From: Pleurocapsa minor GSE-CHR-MK 17-07R
GTDB taxonomy: Bacteria > Chloroflexota > Anaerolineae > Aggregatilineales > Phototrophicaceae
Reading direction: 5' to 3'
Length of the DNA: 64,000 nucleotides
Assembly (NCBI GenBank): GCA_019359125.1
Contig: JAHHHY010000006.1
Location: 62,001-126,000, forward strand
A program made the position numbers and the translations under genes. The notes beneath the pieces were generated by a model. It was not told the DNA's origin, did no database searches, and worked only from the letters and a program-made list of their open reading frames with translations. Of this stretch, positions 8,163 to 18,326 are shown piece by piece (positions within the stretch are counted from its first letter, which is position 1; every line of letters starts with the position of its first letter).

Positions 8163-9671
8163 GTGCAACCGTTTGATTTACTGGCAAGTTTACCAGCGAT
8201 AGCAGCAGCCGTCGGCCTGACGATCACCTCGATCGTCGTGCTGGCGCTGGACATGTTCCTGAAGGAATCGCAGCGCCGCAATATCGCGTTCGTGACCGCG
8301 GCGGGCATGTTCCTCACTGCCGGCATGATGCTGGCCTTCTGGATGCCCACCGCGGCCACCGAAGGCCTGTACTGGGGCGGCATGGTGCGCTTCGACATGC
8401 TGGCCACGATGTTCTGCGTGATCGCGCTGCTGGGCGGCGGCATCACCGCGCTCATCACCATCGACGTGGACAAGCTGGGCCGCAGCGGCGAGTATTACCT
8501 CATCATCACGGTATCCACGCTGGGCGCATGCCTGGTCAGCAGCGCGTCTGACCTGATCATGGTGTTCCTCGGCCTGGAGACGATGACGATCCCGCTGTAT
8601 GTGCTGGCAGCCTTCCGCCGCGACGACAAGAAGTCGGCCGAATCGGGCATGAAGTACTTCCTGTTCGGCTCGTTCGCGTCGGCCATCCTGCTCTACGGCC
8701 TCAGCCTGATTTACGGCTTCACCGGCTCCACCAACCTGTACACGATTGCCGAATACATGGGCAGCGATGCCTTCACGGTCAATCTGGTGCCGGTGCTGGT
8801 GGCGATCACGCTGATCGTGGTCGGCTTCGGCTTCAAGATCAGCGCGGCGCCGTTCCACTTCTGGACGCCCGACGTGTATGAAGGCGCGCCCACCCCGGTG
8901 ACGGCCTTCCTGAGCGTGGTCAGCAAAGCGGCCAGCTTCGCCCTGCTGGTGCGTTTCGCGCTGACGGCTTTCCCGCCCGCGCTGGCCATCAACGGCGCGG
9001 AAGTGCAGTTGTTCTGGACCAACCTGGCGGCAGTGCTGGCAGTGGTGTCGATGATCGTCGGCAACCTGATCGCCCTGGCGCAGAAGAATATCAAGCGCAT
9101 GCTGGCCTATTCCAGCATTGCGCAGGCCGGTTACACCCTGATCGGCGTGGCCGCGCTGGCCGCCGATGGCCGCGAACAGGCCGTCGCCGGCATCAGCTAC
9201 TACATGCTGATGTATATGTTCACCAACCTGCTGGCGTTCGGCGTGGTCATCCTGTACTCGAACGCGACCGGCAAGGACGACATCCGCGATTTTGCCGGGC
9301 TCAGCCGCCGCAGCCCGTGGATGGCCATCGCCATGACCATCGCGCTGCTCTCGCTGGCTGGTGTGCCCCCTGGCGCGGGCTTCCTGGGCAAGTTCTTCCT
9401 GTTCCAGGCCGCCGTGCTCAGCAACCTGACGTGGCTGGCGCTGTTCGGCATCCTGATGAGCCTGGTGGCGCTCTACTACTACCTGATCGTCATCAAGTAC
9501 ATGTATGTCGACAAGGGCGAGGACGAAGAACAGGCAATTCCTGTTTCCGGCACGTATCGCTGGACGCTGGCTGTGGTGACGATTGTCGTTATCCTGCTGG
9601 GGTCGTTCGCGGTGCAGCCGATCTTTAACTGGGCTATGGAGGGCGCGCAAACCCTGTTTGCGAGCCTGTAA
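8163..9671 (+). CDS. nuoN: NADH-quinone oxidoreductase subunit N
   Basis: ND2-like antiporter subunit of complex I (502 residues, about 14 helices). Conserved features are the TM5 glutamate in MVFLGLETMTIPLYVLAAF, the TM7 lysine in GFGFKISAAPFHFWTPDVY and the TM8 region GAPTPVTAFLSVVSKAA. The gene starts with GTG at 8163, three bases after the stop of the second nuoM, so it is probably translationally coupled. It closes the complex I operon; a new promoter for the atp genes follows. Confidence 0.95.
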   Translation: MQPFDLLASLPAIAAAVGLTITSIVVLALDMFLKESQRRNIAFVTAAGMFLTAGMMLAFWMPTAATEGLYWGGMVRFDMLATMFCVIALLGGGITALITIDVDKLGRSGEYYLIITVSTLGACLVSSASDLIMVFLGLETMTIPLYVLAAFRRDDKKSAESGMKYFLFGSFASAILLYGLSLIYGFTGSTNLYTIAEYMGSDAFTVNLVPVLVAITLIVVGFGFKISAAPFHFWTPDVYEGAPTPVTAFLSVVSKAASFALLVRFALTAFPPALAINGAEVQLFWTNLAAVLAVVSMIVGNLIALAQKNIKRMLAYSSIAQAGYTLIGVAALAADGREQAVAGISYYMLMYMFTNLLAFGVVILYSNATGKDDIRDFAGLSRRSPWMAIAMTIALLSLAGVPPGAGFLGKFFLFQAAVLSNLTWLALFGILMSLVALYYYLIVIKYMYVDKGEDEEQAIPVSGTYRWTLAVVTIVVILLGSFAVQPIFNWAMEGAQTLFASL

Positions 9672-9739
9672 TGGCAGTGATGCGGGTGCTGGGCAGGGCG
9701 TTTCACATGAACTTCTCAGCACCCGTTTTGTACGTGTAT

Positions 9740-9769
9740 TTGAAAACTGCAAAATGATTGTGATAAAAT
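9740..9769 (+). promoter_or_regulatory. Promoter of the atp operon
   Basis: TTGAAA at 9740-9745 and TAAAAT at 9764-9769 are separated by 18 bases, a good sigma-70-type match. The region is AT-rich compared with the flanking genes and lies 22 bases before the atpI start. This makes the atp genes transcriptionally separable from nuo. Confidence 0.6.
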
Positions 9770-9791
9770 TCTCAACGCGGCGGCATAATCA

Positions 9792-10076
9792 ATGAGTGAC
9801 CAAGAGCCTTCGCGCGTCAAAAACCTTGCGTATGCGGCGATTGCCGGGCAAAGTGGCTGTATGGCCCTGTTCGTGATCGTGATTGCGCTGGTGGCCGGCC
9901 TCTGGCTGGATGCGCAGTTTGGTCTGCGTGGTCCCTTTGTGGTGGGGCTGCTGCTGATGAGTATTCCTGTGAGTTTATTTTTTATGGTGCGCCTTGCGCT
10001 GGGGTCGGTGAAGAATATCCCGCCGCCGCAGCCCACAAAGAACAAGCGCCTGTCTAGCAGCACAGAGGAGGATTGA
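9792..10076 (+). CDS. atpI: AtpI/AtpZ-type ATP synthase accessory protein
   Basis: Small membrane protein of 94 residues with two hydrophobic helices (about residues 20-40 and 48-70) joined by LWLDAQFGLRGPF. This layout is typical of the AtpI/AtpZ family, which helps assemble the c-ring or carry Mg2+/Ca2+ at the head of many bacterial atp operons. The C-terminus is basic and hydrophilic. Its place directly before atpB supports the assignment. The family is short and divergent, so AtpI and AtpZ are hard to tell apart here. Confidence 0.75.
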   Translation: MSDQEPSRVKNLAYAAIAGQSGCMALFVIVIALVAGLWLDAQFGLRGPFVVGLLLMSIPVSLFFMVRLALGSVKNIPPPQPTKNKRLSSSTEED

Positions 10077-10124
10077 TCGTTGAGTCGATTTTTACCGGGT
10101 TTGTATCGTAAAGGAGCGCGTTAG

Positions 10125-11414
10125 ATGGCTACGCGACGCGGTGCGATAGTCTTTGCGATTATCGTCGCATTCCTCGTTGGCTGCTCTGTCATCACGTTTG
10201 CCGTGCTCCCCGGTGCTGGTATTGCCGTCGGCTTGCCGGTCATTATGGTTCCTGGTGAACCGTATGACCCCACGCTGCCGGTAGACAGCTTCCGCTGGAC
10301 CAATACGCTCACTGCGATGGTGTTGGCCACCACTTTTACCCTTGTCTTCCTGGCCTTTGCCTGGCGCGCTTCGAAGGGGTGGACACGTGAAGTGCCCAGC
10401 CGCTTCCAGAGCTGGGTCGAGCTGCTGGGTGGCATTCTGTATAACTTCGCCAAGTCGATGGGCGGCAAGAACGCGCGCGTGCTGTTTCCTCTGGCCGCGT
10501 CGATCTTCATCTTCCTGCTGGCTGCGAACTGGATGAAACTGCTTCCCGGCATTGAAAGCGTCGGCGTGCTGCACTGCGCCGAGGATGGCTTTAGCGGCTA
10601 TCCGGCAATCAGCGTGGGCAGCGGTGCGTATCAGCTCTGGGTCGATGCGCCGCTGGACAGCGGTACCGGCGCAACGCACGAGACCTATGAGCAGTGCAAG
10701 CACTGGAAGGAAGATGGTTCGGTGAAGCCGGCCAAGAGCGACCTCGAAGCTGCGGCCAATCTGCTGCGCGACGAGGAAGCCACGCTGGTGGCAGAGCTGG
10801 AAGCTGCCGGAGCCTCGGCTGAAGAAATTGACGCCCAGGTGAACGCGCTGCGCCTCGAAGTGACCGAGCAGTTCTATCCGGAGGCCTACTACCCGCTGAC
10901 CTATAATCAGCTCAAGACGGGTGTGCTGCCTTACATCTTCGTGGTGACCCCGTATGTGCGCGGTGCAACGACCGACCTGAACCTCACGATTGGCCTCGCG
11001 CTGATCTCGGTGGTGGCTATCCAGGTGTTCGGTGTGATGGCGCAGGGTCCGAACTACTTCCAGAAGTTTGTCAATCTGCGTGCGCTGGGCAATCTGCAGA
11101 AGAAGCCGCTGGGCGCGATTGACTTTATCGTGGGTCTGATCGAAATCATCTCCGAAATCGGTAAGATCATTTCGCTGGCCTTCCGTCTTTTCGGTAACAT
11201 GTTCGCAGGCGGTATTCTGCTGGCGGTTATGTCGTTCCTCGTGGCGATCATCCTGCCCAGTATCTTCATCGGCCTTGAGATCATCGTGACCACCATCCAG
11301 GCGTTCGTGTTCGGTCTGCTCACGCTGGTGTTCAGCGCGCAGGCGATGGAAGGTCACCATGGTGACGAAGAACACGGTCATGGCGACGATCACGCCCACG
11401 CCGAGCAGCATTAA
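10125..11414 (+). CDS. atpB: F0F1 ATP synthase subunit a with large insert
   Basis: Proton-channel subunit of ATP synthase. The essential arginine is in LAFRLFGNMFAGG (about residue 353). At 429 residues it is far longer than typical subunit a (about 240-310). Most of the extra length is a hydrophilic insert of about 110 residues (roughly 143-255), between a helix ending ANWMKLLPG and the one starting YIFVVTPYV. By the usual topology this loop is extracytoplasmic. It holds two cysteines (VLHCAEDG and YEQCKHW) and a likely coiled coil. The C-terminal tail is rich in His and Asp/Glu. The start follows AAAGGAG. Confidence 0.93.
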   Translation: MATRRGAIVFAIIVAFLVGCSVITFAVLPGAGIAVGLPVIMVPGEPYDPTLPVDSFRWTNTLTAMVLATTFTLVFLAFAWRASKGWTREVPSRFQSWVELLGGILYNFAKSMGGKNARVLFPLAASIFIFLLAANWMKLLPGIESVGVLHCAEDGFSGYPAISVGSGAYQLWVDAPLDSGTGATHETYEQCKHWKEDGSVKPAKSDLEAAANLLRDEEATLVAELEAAGASAEEIDAQVNALRLEVTEQFYPEAYYPLTYNQLKTGVLPYIFVVTPYVRGATTDLNLTIGLALISVVAIQVFGVMAQGPNYFQKFVNLRALGNLQKKPLGAIDFIVGLIEIISEIGKIISLAFRLFGNMFAGGILLAVMSFLVAIILPSIFIGLEIIVTTIQAFVFGLLTLVFSAQAMEGHHGDEEHGHGDDHAHAEQH

Positions 11415-11428
11415 TTTCAGTCGATTGA

Positions 11429-11698
<270 letters not shown>

Positions 11699-11721
11699 TC
11701 TTGCACGAGGAGATACTACGG

Positions 11722-12627
11722 ATGAAACTGTCAAAACGTTCGTTTCTGCTCCTGGCCCTGGCCCTGATCGCGACGTTCGCGTTCACCTTCTCGGCTGCCG
11801 CCCAGGAAGAAACTCCCGCTGAAGAAGCGCCTGCCGCTGAAGTCTCGGGTGAAGCCGCTGCTGAAGGCGAAGCTGTCGCTGAAGGCGAAGCCGCTGCCGA
11901 AGAAGCCGCGCCGGCCACCAACCCGCTGACGCCGCTGGGCATCAACACCGGCTTCCTGCTGGCGCAGATTGCCAACTTCCTGCTCATCTTCGGTCTGCTC
12001 ACGGTGTTCCTGTGGCGCCCGATGATGAACATGCTGGACAACCGCGCCGCCAAGATCCAGAAGGGTCTTGAGGATGCTGCCGCTGCTGCCAACGCCCGCC
12101 GCAACGCTGAAGCCGATGCCTCCAAGGTGTTGGAAGAAGCCAAGCGCCAGGCCGCGCTGCTGATCGAAGAAGCCCGCGTGCGTGGCGAAGAAGTGGGCAA
12201 GGTCGCCGCGACTGCCGCCCAGGCCGAAGCCGACTCGATTCGTGCTGACGCCCGCGTGCGCGCTGAAGAAGAAGTCAATCGTCGTCTCGCTGACCTGCGC
12301 GGTCAGGTGGCAGCTATCAGCGTCGCTCTGTCCGAGCGCCTGATCGGCTCCGGCCTGGACGAGCGTCGCCAGCAGGCGCTGGTGAGCGACTTCTTCGCCA
12401 AGGTGCCGCAGGGCGCCCTGAGCATGGCTGGCGACGTTGAAGTCGTCAGCGCGATGCCGCTGTCCGACGCCGAAAAGGCGAAGGTGCAGCAGGAGACCGG
12501 TGCCGCCAGCGTGAACTTCGCTGTGGACCCGAACATCCTGGGTGGCCTGATCGTCCGCTCTGCCGACAAGGTCGTGGACGGTAGCGTCCGCAACAGCCTC
12601 GGCGATCTGGCGAGCCGCCTGCGCTAA
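11722..12627 (+). CDS. atpF: ATP synthase subunit b fused to the C-terminal domain of delta
   Basis: A 301-residue peripheral-stalk protein. Residues 1-28 look like a signal peptide or signal anchor, followed by an Ala/Glu-rich acidic stretch (about 29-63). The b-type membrane helix is about 73-95 (TGFLLAQIANFLLIFGLLTV), then the long charged dimerisation helix to about 200 and a b-like end, ALSERLIGSGLDERR. From about 230 the protein matches the end of AtpH: VEVVSAMPLS and VDPNILGGLIVRSADKVVDG are the classical delta C-terminal motifs. The six-helix N-terminal domain of delta is missing. AGGAG at 11708-11712 supports the ATG at 11722 over a TTG at 11701. Last gene before a strong terminator; no atpA/G/D/C follows. 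Confidence 0.9.
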   Translation: MKLSKRSFLLLALALIATFAFTFSAAAQEETPAEEAPAAEVSGEAAAEGEAVAEGEAAAEEAAPATNPLTPLGINTGFLLAQIANFLLIFGLLTVFLWRPMMNMLDNRAAKIQKGLEDAAAAANARRNAEADASKVLEEAKRQAALLIEEARVRGEEVGKVAATAAQAEADSIRADARVRAEEEVNRRLADLRGQVAAISVALSERLIGSGLDERRQQALVSDFFAKVPQGALSMAGDVEVVSAMPLSDAEKAKVQQETGAASVNFAVDPNILGGLIVRSADKVVDGSVRNSLGDLASRLR

Positions 12628-12650
12628 CCCGCAGTCTTTACAGCCAAATG

Positions 12651-12684
12651 AAAAGCGCGTCCTGTGATGGGACGCGCTTTTTTA
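12651..12684 (+). terminator. Intrinsic terminator of the atp operon
   Basis: AAAGCGCGTCC and GGACGCGCTTT form an 11-bp GC-rich stem with a short loop, followed by a T-run. It lies 24 bases after the atpF stop and shows that the operon ends without F1 genes. Confidence 0.9.
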
Positions 12685-12714
12685 TTTATTGTGTGGCCCG
12701 GGCCGGCCGGTGAC

Positions 12715-13698
<984 letters not shown>

Positions 13699-13786
13699 CG
13701 TGTCCGTCTAGCGATAAACGATACGCTGAGTGTAACGCGTTCCGTGGGCGGTGGGGCTTTTTCTGACCAAACGATCAGGTAAGGGA

Positions 13787-13838
13787 AAGTGCTGAGTGCT
13801 GAGCAATGAGTGCTGAGTGATGCGTGATGAGGGGTGCA
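13787..13838. repeat. GTGCTGA/GTGATGA heptamer array
   Basis: Seven-base units run in tandem: GTGCTGA, GTGCTGA, GCAATGA, GTGCTGA, GTGATGC, GTGATGA. They belong to the same family as the arrays near 2258 and 31435. Located upstream of the DHFR-like gene and of moxR, which is divergent from it. Confidence 0.7.
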
Positions 13839-13961
13839 TTCATGATATTGACCTCACTTCACATAGAGTATAAGCATCACATGTGCCCGTCTACCGAGAC
13901 CATGTTTGACAGGCACACCGCCGTTGAAAATGGAAACAGGCACTCCAGGAGGCCTAACATC

Positions 13962-14519
<558 letters not shown>

Positions 14520-14599
14520 CTGGGATGCCAAATATGCTTTCCCCCCTGATCGCTCCATTCGTTCGCTGGGCGATTATATCAGCGGAGCAGCGATACTTC

Positions 14600-14770
14600 G
14601 CCTGCATTCCGCCGCAGGTTCAAAACCTGCGGCTGCGAAAAACCCAAGTGGCTGAAGCCACTAAAGCGACTGATCCGCCGCAGACTTACAGCATGCTTTC
14701 AGTCCCGGAGGGACTTGGGCACTTCGCAGCCTGGGGTTTTAACCCCAGGCGGAAAAACATACGAATTACA
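14600..14770. repeat. Cluster of REP-like palindromes
   Basis: The roughly 300-base gap before the aldehyde dehydrogenase gene holds palindromes of one family: CCGCAGGTTCAAAACCTGCGG at about 14611, AGTGGCTGAAGCCACT at about 14649, AGTCCCGGAGGGACT at about 14701 and CCTGGGGTTTTAACCCCAGG at about 14731. The same pattern recurs near 35560 and 48800. No gene is seen here. Confidence 0.75.
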
Positions 14771-14818
14771 TGCCCCGTCAGCAACGTACTTTAATGAGCA
14801 AACAGTGCAAAAATCGCT

Positions 14819-17251
14819 CTACTCCCCTGTGGGCAGCCAGATGTTCTTGACCTGCACGGCTTCGTGCAGGAAGGCCTCGTCTTCGCCCTGTTCGCGGCTG
14901 AACCAGTCGACCGGCAGGCCATAGCCCACCCAGGTGCGCTTCATGTTGGCGGCGCTGGCGGCCTCCACAAACGCGCTGCCCTCGGCCGGTCCGAAATACC
15001 ACATCGCATCGACATCGTCATGCTCGGCCAGCGTCTTGCTCAGCACATCGCGCGCGCCGGTGACGATATTGACCACCCCGGCCGGGATGTCGCTCGTCTC
15101 GATCACCTGATAGAAATCGGTCACGACCAGCGGATGCGTCTCGCTGGGGATGGCGACCACAACGCTGCCGCGCGCGATGGCCGGGGCCACCAGCGAGACA
15201 AACGCCAGCAGCGGGTGGTCGTCGGGGCAGGCGATGCCGATCACGCCCAGCGGCTCGTGTGCGGCCAGCGTGATGCCGCGCAGGGTGGTCTCCTGCACCG
15301 TGCCGCCCCACTTGTCGGCCAGCGCAGCGTAGGTGAACAGGCGCGAAATGCTGGCCTCGACCTCGCGGGCGGCGTCTTTCGCTGGGGCGCCCGTCAGCGC
15401 GGCGATGCGCGCGGCAAATTCATCTGCGCGGGCGCTCAGGTTTTCCGCCAGGTAGTACAGGATTTGCGCGCGGTTGTAGCCTGTCCGGCTGCCCCAGCCA
15501 GATGCGGCCGCGTGGGCTGCCTCCACGGCATCGCGGATGTCCTTGCGGTTGCCGTCAGCGGCCTCGCCAGCCAGCGTGCCATCGTGATTTTTGATCACGC
15601 GCACGTAATTGCCATCGCTGCGCGCCTGCTTGCCGCCGATATACAGCTTGGCCGTGCGGTTGATGGCGGGCGCGGCGCTGACGTCAGCATGGCTGTGGCC
15701 GTTCAGCGGGGCGGGGCGCGATGGCACCGCGTCGCCCCATTTCTTCGTCAGGTCGACTTTCGCGGGCTGCGGGCGCGCCTGCCAGACCGGGCGCAGATAC
15801 TCATGCAGGCCTTCCTCGCCGCCCTCACGGCCGAAACCGCTCTCGCGGTAGCCGCCAAAGCCAGACGCGGCGTCGAACATATTGGTGCAGTTCACCCACA
15901 CCGTGCCCGCCTTCACCTTGCGCGCGATATCCAGCGCCAGGTTGATGCTTTCGCTCCAGATGCTGGCCGCCAGGCCGTAGCGCGTGTTATTGGCCAGCGC
16001 GACCGCCTCTTTGTGCGTGCGGAAGGTCATCGCGACGACGACCGGCCCGAAGATTTCTTCCTGCGCCACGGCCATCGAGGATTCGACGTCGGTCAGCAGG
16101 GTGGGCTTGTACCAGCAGCCTTTGGCGGGCAGCTCGACATCCGGCTGAAACAGCGTCGCGCCCTCGGCCACGCCGCGCTTCACCCACGCATCGATGGTAT
16201 CGCGCTGCACCGGGTCGACAATCGCGCCCAGGTCGATCGACTTGTCCAGCGGGTCGCCCACGCGCAGCGTGTTCATGCGCCGCTTCACCTTCGCCAGGAA
16301 GCTGTCCGCGATGCTCTCCTGCACCAGCAGGCGCGATCCGGCGCAGCACACCTGCCCCTGGTTGAACCAGATGGCATCGACCAGGCCTTCGGCCGCGGCG
16401 TCCTGGTCGGCATCCTCAAACACGATAAACGGCGACTTGCCGCCCAGCTCCAGCGACAGCTTCTTGCCGGTGCCAGCCGTCGCCCTGCGGATGACCTTGC
16501 CGACGCCGGTGCTGCCGGTGAAAGCGATCTTGTCGAAGCCCGCGTGATTGACGATGCTCACGCCCGCTTCGTCGCCGCCGGTGGCGATATTGACCACGCC
16601 GGGCGGCAGTCCGGCCTCAGCCAGAATCTCGGCCAGCAGCAGCGCGGTGATGCTGGTGTAGGGCGCCGGTTTCAGCACCACGGTGTTGCCCATGGCGATG
16701 GCCGGGGCGATCTTCCAGGCCAGCATCAGCAACGGAAAGTTCCACGGGATGATCTGGCCAATCACGCCGACCGGCTGATAGCCCGACAGGCGCGTCTCCT
16801 GCACCTGCGCCCAGCCCGCGTGATAGTAAAAGTGGCGGGCGACCAGCGGCACGTCGATATCGCGGCTTTCGCGGATCGGCTTGCCGTTGTCCATCGACTC
16901 GACCACGGCCAGCAGGCGGCTGTGCTTCTGAATCTGGCGGGCGACGGCATACAGGTAGCGGGCGCGGGCATGGCCGGGCAGCGCGCTCCATGCCGGGAAA
17001 GCAGCGCGGGCGGCCTGATATGCCGCGTCGATATCGTCCGCGCCGGCATCGGCCACGTCGGCCATTTTGTCGCCGGTGGCGGGCGCCGTGCTGGTGAAGT
17101 ATTTGCCGCTTTTGGGCGCCTGCCAGGCATTGTTGATGAACAGGTTCAGCTTGCGGCCATGCTCATCCAGCCATGCCTGCGCGGCATTGGTCGCTTCGGG
17201 TGCGGGGCCATAGCTCATGGTGTGAAAAATCTCCGCGATGCGCGAGGTCAT
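14819..17251 (-). CDS. Two-domain aldehyde dehydrogenase, ALDH16-like
   Basis: An 810-residue protein with two tandem aldehyde dehydrogenase domains. Domain 1 (about residues 20-490) is complete: the fold motif IIPWNFPLLMLAWKIAPAIA, the general base in LELGGKSPF and the nucleophilic cysteine in NQGQVCCAGSRLL. Domain 2 (about 540-810) keeps the NAD-binding half but is truncated and lacks the Cys-containing motif, as in the ALDH16 family. It is therefore a likely NAD-dependent aldehyde oxidase with a pseudo-catalytic second half. The frame opens at a GTG at 17275, but CCGGAG before the ATG at 17251 supports that start. It appears monocistronic. Confidence 0.88.
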   Translation of the reverse strand: MTSRIAEIFHTMSYGPAPEATNAAQAWLDEHGRKLNLFINNAWQAPKSGKYFTSTAPATGDKMADVADAGADDIDAAYQAARAAFPAWSALPGHARARYLYAVARQIQKHSRLLAVVESMDNGKPIRESRDIDVPLVARHFYYHAGWAQVQETRLSGYQPVGVIGQIIPWNFPLLMLAWKIAPAIAMGNTVVLKPAPYTSITALLLAEILAEAGLPPGVVNIATGGDEAGVSIVNHAGFDKIAFTGSTGVGKVIRRATAGTGKKLSLELGGKSPFIVFEDADQDAAAEGLVDAIWFNQGQVCCAGSRLLVQESIADSFLAKVKRRMNTLRVGDPLDKSIDLGAIVDPVQRDTIDAWVKRGVAEGATLFQPDVELPAKGCWYKPTLLTDVESSMAVAQEEIFGPVVVAMTFRTHKEAVALANNTRYGLAASIWSESINLALDIARKVKAGTVWVNCTNMFDAASGFGGYRESGFGREGGEEGLHEYLRPVWQARPQPAKVDLTKKWGDAVPSRPAPLNGHSHADVSAAPAINRTAKLYIGGKQARSDGNYVRVIKNHDGTLAGEAADGNRKDIRDAVEAAHAAASGWGSRTGYNRAQILYYLAENLSARADEFAARIAALTGAPAKDAAREVEASISRLFTYAALADKWGGTVQETTLRGITLAAHEPLGVIGIACPDDHPLLAFVSLVAPAIARGSVVVAIPSETHPLVVTDFYQVIETSDIPAGVVNIVTGARDVLSKTLAEHDDVDAMWYFGPAEGSAFVEAASAANMKRTWVGYGLPVDWFSREQGEDEAFLHEAVQVKNIWLPTGE

Positions 17252-17451
17252 GGTTGGGTCTCCGGCAAATGTCACAAGATGCTAGAAGTGTACGCCAAAA
17301 CGCGCGCGATGGGGAGGTGTGCCGATGGGGATGGGGATGTGCCTGAAGAATGTCCGCCGCCAGACGATGCTGAATCTCAGCGCCTCGCAAGGCGCACCGG
17401 GGTCAGGTAATTTGTGAATCGACTTGCACTCGTCTAAATCCGCCAAAACAC

Positions 17452-17482
17452 ACAGGGGGCGCATCAGCACGATGCGCCCCCT
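17452..17482. terminator. Hairpin downstream of the 17514 gene
   Basis: CAGGGGGCGCATC and GATGCGCCCCCTG form a 13-bp stem around a short loop. On the minus strand it lies just after the stop of the 17514-18155 gene and is followed by TGTGTGTTTTGG. This is a plausible but T-poor terminator. Confidence 0.6.
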
Positions 17483-17513
17483 GTCTGCCAAATGACCTGA
17501 GTGCGTGGCACGC

Positions 17514-18155
17514 CTAGCGTCGTCTGCTCAGGAAGCCCCCGCGCCGGAAAATCAGATACCAGATGCCGAACACGGCCGGGCCGATGCAGCAACCTAGTTG
17601 TGCGACAAAGCCGCCCTGCGCGCCGGCGAAATTCCACGCGGTCACGATAGTGCCGTTGGCCAGCGTCAGCGCGAAGGTGATGATCGGTGCGATCACGGTG
17701 AGGAAGATGTTGTTCAGCGCATTGTCCGACTGCACCGCGCCTTCCTGCGAAATCTGGATGCCGGGGGCCAGGGTGGGGATGCCGCCGGGACGCGTGGTGG
17801 GCATGACGACGCCAGGCGGCAGCGTGACCACCACCGAGAGCGTGGCGAAGCCTTGCTGGGACGAAAGGCCGGAGCCGGGCGCGGGCGTTGCGGCGGCAGG
17901 CTGTGAGCTGAAGCTGGAGGCGCTGCCCTGTATCAGCGTCGGCTGGGCGACGAACGCCGAGGCCTCGTTACCGCCGCTGCTGCTGCCATATGGCCGCACG
18001 ACCGCGGGGCGTCCGTCGGCAAACAGCGGCGTAATCGAGGGCAGCGGCTGCTGGGCGCGTGCGGGCTGGCGCTCATCGAGGGCGGAGACCGCCGCCAGCG
18101 CCACACTCATCAGGGCAAGGATGAACACGGCCAGAAAAGCTGTTCTTCGCATCAT
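17514..18155 (-). CDS. Secreted/membrane protein of unknown function
   Basis: A 213-residue protein that I do not recognise. It starts with a signal-peptide-like segment (MMRRTAFLAVFILALMSVAL), followed by a low-complexity Ser/Pro/Ala-rich region (about 35-140). A hydrophobic helix lies at about 155-178 and a second at about 186-203 containing a CC pair (AQLGCCIGPAVFGIW). The C-terminus is basic (RRGGFLSRRR), so it should face the cytoplasm. The frame extends upstream to 18242, but GGGGGA before the ATG pair at 18155 and the signal sequence there favour the shorter start. It is divergent from asnS. Confidence 0.65.
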   Translation of the reverse strand: MMRRTAFLAVFILALMSVALAAVSALDERQPARAQQPLPSITPLFADGRPAVVRPYGSSSGGNEASAFVAQPTLIQGSASSFSSQPAAATPAPGSGLSSQQGFATLSVVVTLPPGVVMPTTRPGGIPTLAPGIQISQEGAVQSDNALNNIFLTVIAPIITFALTLANGTIVTAWNFAGAQGGFVAQLGCCIGPAVFGIWYLIFRRGGFLSRRR

Positions 18156-18271
18156 TGTGGTCGCGTCCCCCGTCTTGCAATTGCGTGCAAGGCATTCAGC
18201 ACAGATATGTGAAACATAACGCAAAAGTGGCCTCACGCGCAAACCGCGACGCCGTTGGTCACCCCCCGCTG

Positions 18272-18280
18272 TGCTATAAT
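18272..18280 (+). promoter_or_regulatory. Extended -10 promoter of asnS
   Basis: TGCTATAAT is a perfect extended -10 element 46 bases before the asnS start. The matching -35 position is weak (CCGTTG). The same TGCTA core is found at other promoters in this window. Confidence 0.6.
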
Positions 18281-18326
18281 TAGGCCAGTTTCAGGCGAAG
18301 ATGACTTATTCAGGATGAGGCAGCAG

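Noticed and set aside
10080-10124. Small frame of 14 codons before atpB
   Set aside because: Starts with TTG, has no ribosome-binding site of its own and only overlaps the atpB leader.
13824-13961. Longer N-terminus for the DHFR-like protein
   Set aside because: The 46 extra residues have no conserved features, and a perfect AGGAGG lies before the ATG at 13962.
14864-17410. Very long open frame (848 codons) on the plus strand
   Set aside because: It is antisense to the aldehyde dehydrogenase gene and arises from high GC at third positions. The protein is Arg/His/Gln-rich with no domain.
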